A DNA stretch of 46,690 nt from contig PMBR01000123.1 in NCBI GenBank assembly GCA_003152995.1, forward strand, positions 22,362-69,051, in the 5' to 3' direction. Positions within the stretch are counted from its first letter, which is position 1. Each line of letters opens with the position of its first letter. Origin of the DNA: Chloroflexota bacterium. Its GTDB lineage: Bacteria; Chloroflexota; Limnocylindria; Limnocylindrales; CSP1-4. Of this stretch, positions 9,155 to 17,278 are shown one piece after another. Position numbers and translations under genes: made by a program. The notes under the pieces were generated by a model. The model did no database searches and was not told the origin of the DNA. It saw only the letters and a list, made by a program, of their open reading frames with translations.

Positions 9155-9882
9155 ATTCGGAGGAAGTTGGCGGTTTGGAGATCGAGGCCCGGGTACTCGG
9201 AATCGCAGACGTGGAAGAGGCGGACGCGGAGGCGCTCGACGGCAGGTCTGCCGCGGAATCGGCTCAGTCGGGTGAGCTGACCGAGGCGCAGCTCGAAGCT
9301 CTACTCTTCGTGGCCGAGAAGCCGCTGGCGCGCGCCGAGATCGCCACCCTTGCCGGAGTTGACCGCGAAACGGTCGACGCGCGGATCGGGGACCTGGCGG
9401 TGAGCCTGGCCGAGCGCGGCATCCGGCTCGTAGAGTCGGGCGAGAAGGTTGAGTTGGCCACCGCGCCGGGGGCTGGCGCGCTGATCGCCCGCTACGTCGG
9501 TGCCGACGCGCCGCGGCTGTCCTCGCCTTCGCTGGAGACGCTCGCAATCGTCGCCTACCGGCAGCCCTGCACGCGCAACACCATCGAACGGATCCGAGGG
9601 GTCGATTCTGAGTACACGATCCGGACCCTGCTCCATCGCCGCCTGGTCATGGAACTCGGCCGATCCGAAGCCCCAGGCCGCCCAATCCTGTACGGGACCG
9701 GGTTCGATTTCCTGGAACGATTCGGGATGACGAGCCTGGAAGAGCTTCCGCCGTTGGATGCGCCGATTGCCGAGAGCTTGTTCGCCCCCGACGATGAAGC
9801 GGAGGCACGGGGCGAAATGGCGCCGGCGACAGCTTCGGCATTCGGGTCGGCTGCCGCCGGGCCGACCGACGGGGCCGGCTGA
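9151..9882 (+). CDS. scpB: Segregation and condensation protein B
   Basis: ScpB dimerises and binds ScpA in the SMC condensin. The 243-residue product shows the two winged-helix units of the family: TEAQLEALLFVAEKPLARAE near residue 45, then LSSPSLETLAIVAYRQP and the region RGVDSEYTIRTLLHRRLV, then GRPILYGTG. The N-terminal 40 residues are acidic and not conserved, and the C-terminal 50 are Ala/Glu-rich. It is coupled to scpA by a 4-base overlap, and rluB begins 1 base after its stop. smc itself is not in the window. Confidence 0.95.
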   Translation: MNSEEVGGLEIEARVLGIADVEEADAEALDGRSAAESAQSGELTEAQLEALLFVAEKPLARAEIATLAGVDRETVDARIGDLAVSLAERGIRLVESGEKVELATAPGAGALIARYVGADAPRLSSPSLETLAIVAYRQPCTRNTIERIRGVDSEYTIRTLLHRRLVMELGRSEAPGRPILYGTGFDFLERFGMTSLEELPPLDAPIAESLFAPDDEAEARGEMAPATASAFGSAAAGPTDGAG

Positions 9883-9883
9883 A

Positions 9884-10801
9884 GTGACTCGAGAGCGGCT
9901 GCAGAAGGTGCTCGCTTCGGCCGGCGTCGCCTCGCGACGTTCCGGCGAGGATCTGATCCGCGCCGGGCGGGTCACCGTGGACGGTCGGCCGGCGATCATC
10001 GGCGAGCAGGTCGATCCCGAGATGCAGCACGTGCAGGTCGACGGCAAGTCGCTCCCCGCCATCGAACAACAACGCTCGTACTGGATGCTCAACAAGCCTG
10101 CCGGTGTCGTCTCGACCGTTCGGGACCGCCACGCCGAACACACCGTCATGGAGTTGCTGCCGCCCAACGCCCGGCGCGACGCGCGCCTCTACCCCGTGGG
10201 CCGGCTGGACGAAGAGTCCGAAGGTCTGCTCCTTTTTACCAACGACGGCGCGTGGGCGGACCTGCTGCTTCACCCACGCTACGGCGTCGAGCGGGAATAC
10301 ATGGTCGGCCTCGAGCGGTCGGTCACCAAGCAGCAGAAGCTGGCGCTTCGCAACGGCGTCGAACTCGAAGAAGGCCTTGCCCGAGTCGACCTGCTGGAGG
10401 ACGCGACGCCGGCCCAGGTCCGAAAGCTGCTCGACCTGCTGGCGCCTCCGCACGCCGAGCTGCGCTGGTACCGCGTCGTGCTGGCGCAGGGCTGGAAGCG
10501 GCAGATCCGCCGCATGTTCGACGCAGTCGGGATGCCCGTCCGAAGACTCGCTAGGGTTCGAGTCGGCTCGCTGAAGCTGGTCGACATCCACACCGGCGAC
10601 GCTCGACCGCTGACCCACCAGGAGGTCACGCAGCTGGCCTCATGCGCTCGAAGATCGACCACGACCCGTCCGCCGAGGGTCGGCGCGCCGATCGCGAAAC
10701 CCGGGCCGATCGCCGAACCCGCGCCGATCGCGAAACCCGGGCAGTTGCAGCGGCGGCCGGTTGTCGGGCCGGGCCCCGCCGAGGACGGCTCGCCCGAATA
10801 G
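9884..10801 (+). CDS. rluB: RluB-type 23S rRNA pseudouridine synthase
   Basis: The 305-residue enzyme has an N-terminal S4 domain (RLQKVLASAGVASRRSGEDL) and an RsuA/RluB catalytic domain with the conserved GRLDEESEGLLLFTND, whose first Asp is the nucleophile, then VVLAQGWKRQIRRMF. It isomerises a uridine in 23S rRNA. The start is GTG 9884, 1 base after scpB. The last 70 residues are a Pro/Arg/Ala tail with three hexapeptide repeats (PIAKPG, PIAEPA, PIAKPG) not seen in standard RluB. RsuA-type 16S specificity cannot be fully ruled out, but the gene order after scpB supports RluB. Confidence 0.93.
   Translation: MTRERLQKVLASAGVASRRSGEDLIRAGRVTVDGRPAIIGEQVDPEMQHVQVDGKSLPAIEQQRSYWMLNKPAGVVSTVRDRHAEHTVMELLPPNARRDARLYPVGRLDEESEGLLLFTNDGAWADLLLHPRYGVEREYMVGLERSVTKQQKLALRNGVELEEGLARVDLLEDATPAQVRKLLDLLAPPHAELRWYRVVLAQGWKRQIRRMFDAVGMPVRRLARVRVGSLKLVDIHTGDARPLTHQEVTQLASCARRSTTTRPPRVGAPIAKPGPIAEPAPIAKPGQLQRRPVVGPGPAEDGSPE
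10688..10741 (+). repeat. Three 18-bp tandem units in the rluB tail
   Basis: Units at 10688, 10706 and 10724 are 18 bp each. The first and third are identical (CCGATCGCGAAACCCGGG) and the middle differs at three positions. They encode PIAKPG, PIAEPA and PIAKPG in the rluB frame. Confidence 0.85.
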
Positions 10802-10818
10802 CCGGCCCTCCGGGAAGG

Positions 10819-10824
10819 TATCCT
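10819..10824 (+). promoter_or_regulatory. Possible leaderless -10 for cmk
   Basis: TATCCT lies exactly 6 bases before the cmk GTG start, between the rluB stop and cmk. GGAAGG a little upstream could instead act as a distant ribosome-binding site (12-base spacing), so the reading is tentative. Confidence 0.35.
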
Positions 10825-10830
10825 CCGGCC

Positions 10831-11553
10831 GTGACTACCGACCAGACCCAGCGCACCTCAGCCCGCCTCGTGGTCGCCGTCGACGGCCCGAGCTCGAGCG
10901 GCAAGAGCACCGTCGGCGCCGAGGCCGCCCGCCGGCTCGGCTACCGCTTCTGCGACACGGGCCTCCTGTATCGCGCCGTTGCGTGGCTGGCCGTGGAGCG
11001 TGGAGTCGCCCCGGATCAGACGGCGGAGCTGGTCCCGCTCGCGGGAGAGGTTGAGCTCGTCGCCGACAGGCGCGGCCGGCTTCGTCACGTTGAGGCCGCC
11101 GGCCGCGACGTCACCGCCGAGGTGCACCGACCCGAGGTGGATCGCGCGGTCTCCAACTACTCCAAGGTTGCCGAGCTGCGGGCCGCACTGGTGCCACGGC
11201 AGCGTGCGCTCGCTGCGGACGGGGGGATCATCATGGCCGGGCGCGACATCGGCACTGTCATCCTGCCCAACGCAGACGTGAAGATCTACCTCTACGCCTC
11301 GCCCGAGGAGCGAGCCCGCCGTCGCGCGGCCCAGCGCAGAGTCAAGGCGGACGAAACCCAGGCGGGCGGCATTCTCGAAGACATGCGCCGCCGCGACGCC
11401 ATCGACTCCGAGCGCGAGACCGCGCCACTGCGGACCGCCGACGACGCGATCCTGCTCAAGACGGACGGCAACACGTTCGACCAGACGGTTGCGGCAGTGG
11501 TTCGCGCGATCCGTGAGGTAGAGGCCGCAAGGGGTGGGGATCGTGGCCGCTAA
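10831..11553 (+). CDS. cmk: Cytidylate kinase
   Basis: CMP kinase phosphorylates CMP and dCMP to the diphosphates. The 240-residue protein begins with the P-loop VAVDGPSSSGKSTVG (residues 15-29), followed by YRFCDTGLLYRAVA, the NMP-binding and Lid segments including GRDIGTVILPNADVKIYL, and R-rich RRAAQRR. The start is GTG 10831, chosen because it gives normal length; the open frame runs back into rluB but without homology. The stop lies inside the start of plsC, an 11-base overlap. Confidence 0.95.
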   Translation: MTTDQTQRTSARLVVAVDGPSSSGKSTVGAEAARRLGYRFCDTGLLYRAVAWLAVERGVAPDQTAELVPLAGEVELVADRRGRLRHVEAAGRDVTAEVHRPEVDRAVSNYSKVAELRAALVPRQRALAADGGIIMAGRDIGTVILPNADVKIYLYASPEERARRRAAQRRVKADETQAGGILEDMRRRDAIDSERETAPLRTADDAILLKTDGNTFDQTVAAVVRAIREVEAARGGDRGR

Positions 11554-12247
11554 TCAGCTTCCGCTCTTCCCGCGGTTCTCAGGCGTCGTCCTTAGAATCG
11601 CCGCCGCCTGCCTGACGCGGGTCAAGCGTGAGGGTTTCGAGAACATACCGGCTTCGGGACCGGTGCTCGTCATCTGCAACCACGCCTCCAACGCGGACGG
11701 GATGCTGCTGATGGCCTATGTCGTGCCGGCGATGAGGCGGCCGATGGGCTGGCTCGGCAAGGAAGAAGCCCTTCGCTGGCCCCTGTTCGGCTGGGCGATG
11801 CGTCAGAACGGCGTGTTTGGCGTCCGTCGCGGCGCGGGCGATCTGGAGGCGTTCAAGCTGGCGAAGCGGGTCCTCGACGAGGGCCACGTTCTGACGATCT
11901 TCCCTGAAGGGACGCGCTCGCCGACCGGCGCGCTGCAGGAGGCGAAGGAGGGCGCCACGGTGCTGGCCGTGCGAAGCGGCGCGCCGATCCTTCCAGTCGC
12001 GATCACCGGCTCGCACCGCTTCTGGCCGAAAGGGAAGCTGTTGTTTCGGCCCGGACGCCGGATGACGGTCAGAGTGGGTGAGCCGTTCAAGCTGACCGTG
12101 CCCAAGGGCGCCGATCGCCGCGAGTCGCTGCGAGCCGCGACGGCCGAGATGATGCGCCACGTCGCGGAACTGCTCCCCGAAGAGCAGCGCGGGGTATACG
12201 CCGGGACGGTCGAAGCGACCGACCGGGCTACTCCCGACCTACGGTAG
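11543..12247 (+). CDS. plsC: 1-acyl-glycerol-3-phosphate acyltransferase (PlsC family)
   Basis: The 234-residue membrane-associated acyltransferase transfers an acyl chain to lysophosphatidic acid in phospholipid synthesis. Motif I NHASNAD (HX4D catalytic pair) is near residue 50, GVFGVRRG is motif II, FPEGTRSPTG is motif III, and GAPILPVAITGS is motif IV. The start was set at GTG 11543, because AAGGGG lies about 8 bases upstream; GTG 11534 in the same frame is an alternative. It overlaps cmk, as in many cmk-plsC operons. Confidence 0.92.
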   Translation: MAANQLPLFPRFSGVVLRIAAACLTRVKREGFENIPASGPVLVICNHASNADGMLLMAYVVPAMRRPMGWLGKEEALRWPLFGWAMRQNGVFGVRRGAGDLEAFKLAKRVLDEGHVLTIFPEGTRSPTGALQEAKEGATVLAVRSGAPILPVAITGSHRFWPKGKLLFRPGRRMTVRVGEPFKLTVPKGADRRESLRAATAEMMRHVAELLPEEQRGVYAGTVEATDRATPDLR

Positions 12248-12257
12248 GGCCCTTCTC

Positions 12258-12285
12258 CTCACCTTCGACCTTCGTCGAGGGGAGC
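12258..12285 (+). other. Stem-loop after plsC
   Basis: Around 12260-12283 the bases CCTTCGAC, a CTTC loop and GTCGAGGG can form an 8-bp stem with one G-U pair. No T-run follows, so it is a weak terminator candidate or merely fortuitous. The rest of the 138 bases between plsC and ispH shows nothing clear. Confidence 0.25.
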
Positions 12286-12385
12286 GCGACCGACGCAACC
12301 CACGTCTCTACTCCGGCGGCTCTGCGGGTGAGACGCCCGGCCCCGGGCCCTGCGTCGCGCCGTTCAAGTGCCATACTCAGTCGAG

Positions 12386-13351
12386 ATGGGCAACGTTCGA
12401 GAGGTCCGAATCGCCAGGCGCACCGGGTTCTGCTACGGCGTGCGCGAGGCAATCGACAAAGCCAAGGAAGCCGCGGCATCCGGCAGAGTGACTCATACGC
12501 TCGGCCAGGTCGTCCACAACGAAGGCGTCATCGCCGCGCTCCAGGCCCAGGGGATCGAGACCGTCGACACGCTCGACCAGGTCAAGGAAGGCGCCGCCGT
12601 CGTCATTCGCGCCCACGGCGTCCGGCCCGACGTGCTGGCCAACGCCGAGAAGCGCGGTCTCGACGTCATTGACGGTACGTGCACGTGGGTGATCCAGGAG
12701 CAGCGGGAGATCACGAAGCTCGTCGAAGAGGGCTACGCCATCGTCCTGCTCGGGACCCCGCGCCATCCCGAGGTCGTCGGGTTGCTCGGCTTCGCCCCCG
12801 ACGCGATCGTGGTCGACGAGGAGGCAGACTGGGAGATGATCCCGCGCCGCAAGAAGATGGCGCTCCTCAGCCAGAGCACGCAGCCGCCCTGGAAGTTCGA
12901 GAAGCTGGCCGCGTTCATGGTCGGCCGCTGCCACGAACTCAAGATCGCCAACACCGTTTGCCCGGTCACGATCCACCGCCAGCAGGACACGGTCGAAGCC
13001 GCCCGAGAGGTCGACCTGATGCTGGTCGTAGGCGGCCGTTCGAGCGCCAACACCAAGGAGCTCACTCGGCTGTGCGGGATCGTCGGCACGCCCGCGATCC
13101 AGATCGAGTCCGAAGGAGACCTGACTGACGCCTCGGTCTTCGGGAACGCCCGGATCGTCGGCGTCACGGGCGGAACCTCGACTCCAATCGAGGATCTGCG
13201 CTGCGTGGCGGAGCGGGTTCTGCGGCTGGCGGGCACCGCCGACGCCGCCGCACACGCCGGGGAACTGGCCAATGCGGCGCTGGCCGCGGCCGCTACCCCG
13301 GCCGGTCGAACCACCTCGCTGCCGGACCCGCTGGTAGCCGTCGCGCGCTGA
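12386..13351 (+). CDS. ispH: 4-hydroxy-3-methylbut-2-enyl diphosphate reductase
   Basis: IspH carries out the last MEP step, reducing HMBPP to IPP and DMAPP with a 4Fe-4S cluster. The three cluster cysteines are present: C16 (GFCYG), C99 (GTCTWV) and C192 (NTVCPVT). The catalytic region VVHNEGV, HPEVVG (His and the proton-donor Glu) and GGRSSANTKEL also fit. The GTCTWV and SQSTQ segments differ from the common TCPxV and TQTT forms, so this is a divergent branch. The start is ATG 12386: a CATACT hexamer ends 8 bases before it. GTG 12368 would add six residues. Length is 321 residues with a 40-residue Ala-rich tail. Confidence 0.93.
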   Translation: MGNVREVRIARRTGFCYGVREAIDKAKEAAASGRVTHTLGQVVHNEGVIAALQAQGIETVDTLDQVKEGAAVVIRAHGVRPDVLANAEKRGLDVIDGTCTWVIQEQREITKLVEEGYAIVLLGTPRHPEVVGLLGFAPDAIVVDEEADWEMIPRRKKMALLSQSTQPPWKFEKLAAFMVGRCHELKIANTVCPVTIHRQQDTVEAAREVDLMLVVGGRSSANTKELTRLCGIVGTPAIQIESEGDLTDASVFGNARIVGVTGGTSTPIEDLRCVAERVLRLAGTADAAAHAGELANAALAAAATPAGRTTSLPDPLVAVAR

Positions 13352-13399
13352 CCGGAGGCCCCTTGCGCGGCGTTTGTCGCGCTGCGGGCGACGTGGCCC

Positions 13400-13405
13400 C
13401 ATAAT
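13400..13405 (+). promoter_or_regulatory. Probable leaderless -10 for der
   Basis: CATAAT ends 6 bases before the GTG start of der, and there is no ribosome-binding site. The 60-base gap after ispH makes a separate promoter reasonable. Confidence 0.45.
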
Positions 13406-13411
13406 CCACAC

Positions 13412-15049
13412 GTGACCCCACTTCCAATCATCGCCGTCGTCGGGCGCCCGAACGTCGGCAAGAGCACCCTGTTCAACCGCATGGTCGGCCATCGGGCTGC
13501 GATCGTAGAAGACCGCGCCCGGACCACCCGCGACCGAATCTACGGCGAGGCGGACTGGAACGGGCGGAGCTTCATCGCCGTCGACACGGGCGGTTTGGAG
13601 ATCAAGCCCGGCGATCCCATCGAAGAGAAGGTCCAGGAACAGGCTCGCATTGCGATCGCCGAAGCCGACGTGATCATCTTCGTTGTCGATTCGATCTCGG
13701 GTCTGACTCCTGCGGACAACGAGGCGGCCGATCTGCTGCGGACTGCCAAGGCGCCGGTGCTGGTGGCGGCGAACAAGGCCGACAACGAAAAGCGCGAGCT
13801 GGAAGCGGCAGAGTTCTACTCCCTGGGTTGGGAGGAGACATATCCGATAAGCGCCGCTCACGGTCGCGGAGTGGCGGATCTGCTCGACGCGATCGTGTGG
13901 GCCATGCCGCCCGAGAGCCCCGAGGAGATCGAGCGCAAACGTCGCGAGGCAGAGTCGGACGCGTGGGCGCGAGAGATGGCGGAAGGCCGGCTCGCGCGCG
14001 TCCGGGCCGGCGACGAAGAGGGCATCGAGATCGACGGCGACGAGGCGGGCGAGGACGGTCAGCCGAGTTTCGGCGACGAGGACCAGAAGGTCTCCATCGC
14101 CCTGGTCGGGCGGCCCAACGTCGGTAAGTCGAGCCTGTTCAACGCGCTGTTGGGCGAAGACCGGGCAATAGTCAGCGACATACCCGGCACCACCCGCGAT
14201 GCGATCGACACGCACATGCGCTGGGGCCGTACCGACCTCGTCCTGATCGACACCGCCGGCATGCGCCGGCCCGGGAAAGTGGCCAGCGGACCCGACGCGG
14301 AACGCTACTCGACGTTGCGGGCCATCAAGGCCGTGGACCGGGCCGACGTCGCGATTCTCATCATCGATGCCTTCCAGGGGCTCACATCGCAGGACGCCCA
14401 CGTCGCCGGCTTCGTCGTCGAAGAAGGCCGCGGGCTGGTGCTCGCGCTCAACAAGTGGGATCTGCTGGCCGAGAAGACCGACCGCTCGTTCGATGAGTTC
14501 GCGACGGCGCTCCGAGCCGAAGTGCCATTCCTGGACTTCGCTCCGATCGTTTCTATCAGCGCCAAGACGGGTCAGCGCGTCGGCAAGGTCCTGGAACTCG
14601 CGGTCGACGTTTGGGGCGAGCGGCGCAAGCGCGTCTCTACACCAGAGTTGAACCGAGTCCTTCGGGCCGCTTCACTGCGTCAGGCGCCCCCGGCCGGAAA
14701 GCTCGGCCCGCCCAAGATCTTCTACGCGACCCAGGTGGCCGTGGCTCCGCCGACGTTCGTCTTCTTCGCGCGTCACGCGGACCAGGTCCATTTCAGCTAC
14801 AAGCGGTTCCTCGAGAACCAGCTACGAGCCGAGTTCGGCTTCGACGGCACGCCGATCCGGCTCATCTTCCGGGAACGGGCCAGCGACCGGGCTGGGCGCG
14901 AGAAGACGTCCGGAAAGGGACGACGCCCGGGCGGGCCGCGGACCGGCAAGGCGCCGGGGAAAGCCCACACGGCGCCGGCCAGGACGCCCGGCCACGGAGT
15001 CACCGGCAGTGTCAGGCGCTCGCCGGGTCAGCGCGGCAGCGCGAGCTAA
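13412..15049 (+). CDS. der: Ribosome-assembly GTPase Der (EngA)
   Basis: Der has two tandem G domains and a C-terminal KH-like domain, and acts in 50S maturation. Domain 1 shows [12 protein letters not shown] near residue 9 with VDTGG and NKAD; domain 2 shows [12 protein letters not shown] near residue 232 with [11 protein letters not shown] and LNKWD. The KH-like part ([19 protein letters not shown]) ends near residue 490. A basic Gly/Arg/Pro/Lys tail of about 55 residues follows, longer than the standard form. An acidic linker of about 60 residues separates the G domains. The start is GTG 13412. The length of 545 residues exceeds the usual 440-490 because of tail and linker. Confidence 0.96.
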   Translation: MTPLPIIAVVGRPNVGKSTLFNRMVGHRAAIVEDRARTTRDRIYGEADWNGRSFIAVDTGGLEIKPGDPIEEKVQEQARIAIAEADVIIFVVDSISGLTPADNEAADLLRTAKAPVLVAANKADNEKRELEAAEFYSLGWEETYPISAAHGRGVADLLDAIVWAMPPESPEEIERKRREAESDAWAREMAEGRLARVRAGDEEGIEIDGDEAGEDGQPSFGDEDQKVSIALVGRPNVGKSSLFNALLGEDRAIVSDIPGTTRDAIDTHMRWGRTDLVLIDTAGMRRPGKVASGPDAERYSTLRAIKAVDRADVAILIIDAFQGLTSQDAHVAGFVVEEGRGLVLALNKWDLLAEKTDRSFDEFATALRAEVPFLDFAPIVSISAKTGQRVGKVLELAVDVWGERRKRVSTPELNRVLRAASLRQAPPAGKLGPPKIFYATQVAVAPPTFVFFARHADQVHFSYKRFLENQLRAEFGFDGTPIRLIFRERASDRAGREKTSGKGRRPGGPRTGKAPGKAHTAPARTPGHGVTGSVRRSPGQRGSAS

Positions 15050-15099
15050 GCCGGGCGCGCCAACGCACGAGCCCGGGCGGCCGGGGGGCTTCCTGTCTC

Positions 15100-15108
15100 T
15101 GCTATGCT
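15100..15108 (+). promoter_or_regulatory. Extended -10 promoter of tRNA-Pro
   Basis: TGCTATGCT, an extended -10 (TGn plus TATGCT), ends 10 bases before the first base of the tRNA. No clear -35 is visible, as is usual for extended -10 promoters. Confidence 0.5.
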
Positions 15109-15118
15109 GTCGGCCGAT

Positions 15119-15195
15119 CGGGGCGTGGCGCAGCCTGGTAGCGCACCTGAATGGGGTTCAGGAGGCCGAGCGTTCGAATCGCTCCGCCCCGACCA
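15119..15195 (+). tRNA. tRNA-Pro(GGG), CCA encoded
   Basis: The acceptor stem CGGGGCG (15119-15125) pairs with CGCCCCG (15185-15191), followed by A and CCA. The D stem is GCGC/GCGC and the T stem GAGCG/CGCTC with loop TTCGAAT. The anticodon stem CCTGA/TCAGG encloses the loop ATGGGGT, giving anticodon GGG. All stems pair fully and the gene is 77 bases with CCA. Confidence 0.97.
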
Positions 15196-15212
15196 TCTTC
15201 GGAGCATTGGAA

Positions 15213-15246
15213 AGCCCCTGCGGCGTCGCCGGAGGGGCTACTTTTT
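15213..15246 (+). terminator. Rho-independent terminator of tRNA-Pro
   Basis: The arms AGCCCCT and AGGGGCT enclose a second stem CGGC/GCCG with a GTC loop. ACTTTTTCG follows with five T in a row. It sits 18 bases after the tRNA CCA and isolates the downstream pilin gene. Confidence 0.85.
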
Positions 15247-15298
15247 CGCCCGAAAGCGAGCGAGTAACGGTCCCGGGAGACCGGGAGGGGGATACCGG

Positions 15299-15376
15299 TT
15301 GGCTATCGTACTTGGCCTTAAGTGCTATTGGCTCCCAGGCTCCGGTGCCGGACTATACGGGTAGGCCAATATTGGC
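15299..15376 (+). promoter_or_regulatory. Pilin leader with repeated TTGGC and a 12-bp palindrome
   Basis: TTGGC occurs at 15299, 15312, 15328 and 15372. The last copy is part of the perfect palindrome GCCAATATTGGC (15365-15376). TATACG at 15354 could be a -10. The palindrome would then lie at the transcription start, between promoter and ribosome site, a plausible operator position. This is inference from layout. Confidence 0.35.
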
Positions 15377-15398
15377 GCAGAACTTATAGAGGTGCCCC

Positions 15399-15542
15399 AT
15401 GTTTCTTCGCAAGTCTGAAGGCCAGGGTCTCGCTGAGTACGCCCTGATCCTCGCCCTCATCGCCATCCTCGCGATCACGGCTCTGCTCTTCCTGAGCGGC
15501 CAGATCAACACCATCCTGAGCACGATCGGCAAGAGCCTCTAA
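15399..15542 (+). CDS. Flp/Fap-type mini-pilin
   Basis: This 47-residue protein has the class III (type IVb) prepilin pattern: a short basic leader MFLRKSEG, then QGLAEYALILALIAIL with the conserved Glu-Tyr, a long hydrophobic helix to about residue 33, and a short tail ending in TIGKSL. A prepilin peptidase of the TadV/CpaA type would cleave before QGLAEY. AGAGG lies 6 bases before ATG 15399. The gene is alone between two strong terminators, with no tad secretion genes in the window, so the assembly machinery must be elsewhere. Such monocistronic mini-pilins are often abundantly expressed. Confidence 0.88.
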   Translation: MFLRKSEGQGLAEYALILALIAILAITALLFLSGQINTILSTIGKSL

Positions 15543-15557
15543 CTTTCGCTCCAGACC

Positions 15558-15598
15558 ACAACAACCGGGTCGCGGATACCGCGGCCCGGTTGTTGTTT
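15558..15598 (+). terminator. Strong terminator after the pilin gene
   Basis: An 18-bp stem with one G-U pair runs from 15558-15575 to 15579-15596, with the loop ATA. The outer arms are ACAACAACCGGG and CCCGGTTGTTGT. T-rich sequence TTTG follows. It starts 15 bases after the pilin stop. Confidence 0.88.
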
Positions 15599-15637
15599 GT
15601 AGAGGGGAGCACAACAGCCCGATCGGCCATCCCAGGG

Positions 15638-15643
15638 TAAACT
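15638..15643 (+). promoter_or_regulatory. Possible -10 for the decarboxylase gene
   Basis: GGTAAACT ends 9 bases before ATG 15653, so a transcript would start about at that codon. It lies downstream of the pilin terminator. Confidence 0.35.
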
Positions 15644-15652
15644 CGACCGCTG

Positions 15653-17245
15653 ATGACCGGCCGACGGCCGGCCGAGATGCACCCTGGACGAGTGGCGACC
15701 GTGGATGAACTGGACAGGCGCGGCGCAGGCCGCCGGCCCGACCCGGATCTTCTGGACGAACAGCAGCGATCCGGCGTGGGCGACATGGACCCGCAAGACT
15801 TTCGCGCGGCAGCACACGCCGCCGTCGACATCATGGCGGACTACCTGGCGGGGGTAGGGAAGCGGGACGTGATGCCGGCCGTCGAGCCCGGTACCCTGCG
15901 TTCGCTCTTTCCAGCCGAGGCGCCGGAGTCGCCCGAGCCGATCGAGGCGATCCTGGCCGACTATCAGCGCCTCATCGAGCCGAACATCACCCACTGGCAG
16001 CACCCGCGCTTCCTGGCCTATTTCAGCAGCGCCGCGTCGGGGCCGGGAATCATCGGCGAGATGCTGACGGCGGTTCTCAATTCGAACGTGATGCTGTGGC
16101 GTACGAGCCCGGTCGGGACGGAGCTCGAGCAGGTGGTGGTCGACTGGTTCCGCCAGGCCCTCGGGCTGCCCTCTGGTTTCGACGGCCTGCTGACCGACAC
16201 AGCCTCCACCTCGACCCTGATCGCGCTCGCTGCGGGACGTCAAACGGCCGGAATCGACGCCGCGGTCAAGGGATTGCCGGGTCGTCCTGAGGTGCCGAAG
16301 CTGCGCGTCTACGCTTCTGCCGAGGCCCACTCTTCGATCGAGAAGGCTTGCATGACGCTCGGCCTTGGCCAGAACGGCCTGACGAAGATTCCGACGAACG
16401 ACCGGTTCGAGCTGAGGCTGGACGCTCTCGAGCAGGCGATTGCCTCCGACAAGAAGATGGGCGTCAGGCCGATCGCGATGGTCGGCACGATCGGCACGAC
16501 CTCGACCACGTCGATCGATCCGATCCCCGGTATGGCCGAGATCGCCGCCCGTGAAGGCATCTGGCTGCACGTCGATGCGGCTCACGCGGGTGCTGTGGCG
16601 CTCATCCCGGAACGACGCGATCAGTTCGCCGGCTGGGATCTCGCCGACTCGGTGGTCACGAACCCGCACAAATGGTTCTTCTCTCCGGTCGATGCGTCCG
16701 TCCTGCTGACGACCCGAATGCCGGTTCTGCGTGACGCCTTCAGCCTCGTGCCGGAGTACCTGCGCACGCTGGATCACGAAGGCCCGATCCGCGACTACAA
16801 CGAGTTCACGCCGACCCTGGGTCGACGGTTCCGGGCCCTGAAGCTGTGGATGCTGCTTCGCTACTTCGGCATCGAGGGGCTGCGCAGGCGGATTTCTCAC
16901 CACCTGGATTTGGGCGAGCGCTTCATGCGCTGGATCGACGACGCGCCCGACTTCGAACGCCTGGCACCCGTGCCGTTCTCCACGATCTGCTTCCGTTATC
17001 GACCCGCGTCCCTTGCGGACAGGGCGGACGAGCCCGAGATCGCGGAGGAGCTCGACCGGGTCAACCTGGCTCTCATGGACGCCATCAACCGGACCGGCGA
17101 GGTCTTCCTGTCCCACACTCGGCTCCGCGGTCGCTTCGCTATACGCGTGGCGCTCGCCAACCTCCGCACCGAGGATGTGGACCTCGAGCTGGTCTGGGAG
17201 ATCATCCGGCGCGAGGCCGCCGTCCTTGCCGTTTCGGCCGCCTGA
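15653..17245 (+). CDS. PLP-dependent group II (aromatic/acidic) amino-acid decarboxylase
   Basis: The protein resembles DOPA, tryptophan and tyrosine decarboxylases, which release CO2 from an amino acid to form an amine. The PLP lysine is K340 in NPHKWFF, and the cofactor-binding Asp is in WLHVDAAHAG. HPRFLAYFSSAAS, GLLTDTASTSTLIAL and the C-terminal VFLSHTRLRGRFAIRVALAN are family signatures. From ATG 15653 it is 530 residues; the homology begins at MDPQDFRAAAH (ATG 15785), giving 486 residues, the normal length. The upstream start is favoured only by a promoter-like GGTAAACT. Substrate cannot be read from sequence. No amine exporter or antiporter is adjacent. Confidence 0.88.
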   Translation: MTGRRPAEMHPGRVATVDELDRRGAGRRPDPDLLDEQQRSGVGDMDPQDFRAAAHAAVDIMADYLAGVGKRDVMPAVEPGTLRSLFPAEAPESPEPIEAILADYQRLIEPNITHWQHPRFLAYFSSAASGPGIIGEMLTAVLNSNVMLWRTSPVGTELEQVVVDWFRQALGLPSGFDGLLTDTASTSTLIALAAGRQTAGIDAAVKGLPGRPEVPKLRVYASAEAHSSIEKACMTLGLGQNGLTKIPTNDRFELRLDALEQAIASDKKMGVRPIAMVGTIGTTSTTSIDPIPGMAEIAAREGIWLHVDAAHAGAVALIPERRDQFAGWDLADSVVTNPHKWFFSPVDASVLLTTRMPVLRDAFSLVPEYLRTLDHEGPIRDYNEFTPTLGRRFRALKLWMLLRYFGIEGLRRRISHHLDLGERFMRWIDDAPDFERLAPVPFSTICFRYRPASLADRADEPEIAEELDRVNLALMDAINRTGEVFLSHTRLRGRFAIRVALANLRTEDVDLELVWEIIRREAAVLAVSAA

Positions 17246-17266
17246 GGGTCCACAGCCGCGGGGCGG

Positions 17267-17272
17267 TACGAT
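17267..17272 (+). promoter_or_regulatory. Probable leaderless -10 for the TIGR01906 gene
   Basis: TACGAT within GGTACGAT ends exactly 6 bases before GTG 17279, and no ribosome-binding site is present. The arrangement matches that at der and cmk. Confidence 0.45.
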
Positions 17273-17278
17273 TGACGC

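Noticed and set aside
12377-14401. 674-codon minus-strand frame
   Set aside because: It is the shadow of ispH and der, both of which have clear motifs on the plus strand.
15247-15398. c-di-GMP riboswitch before the pilin gene
   Set aside because: The conserved GEMM sequence elements are absent; only a palindrome and short repeats are present.
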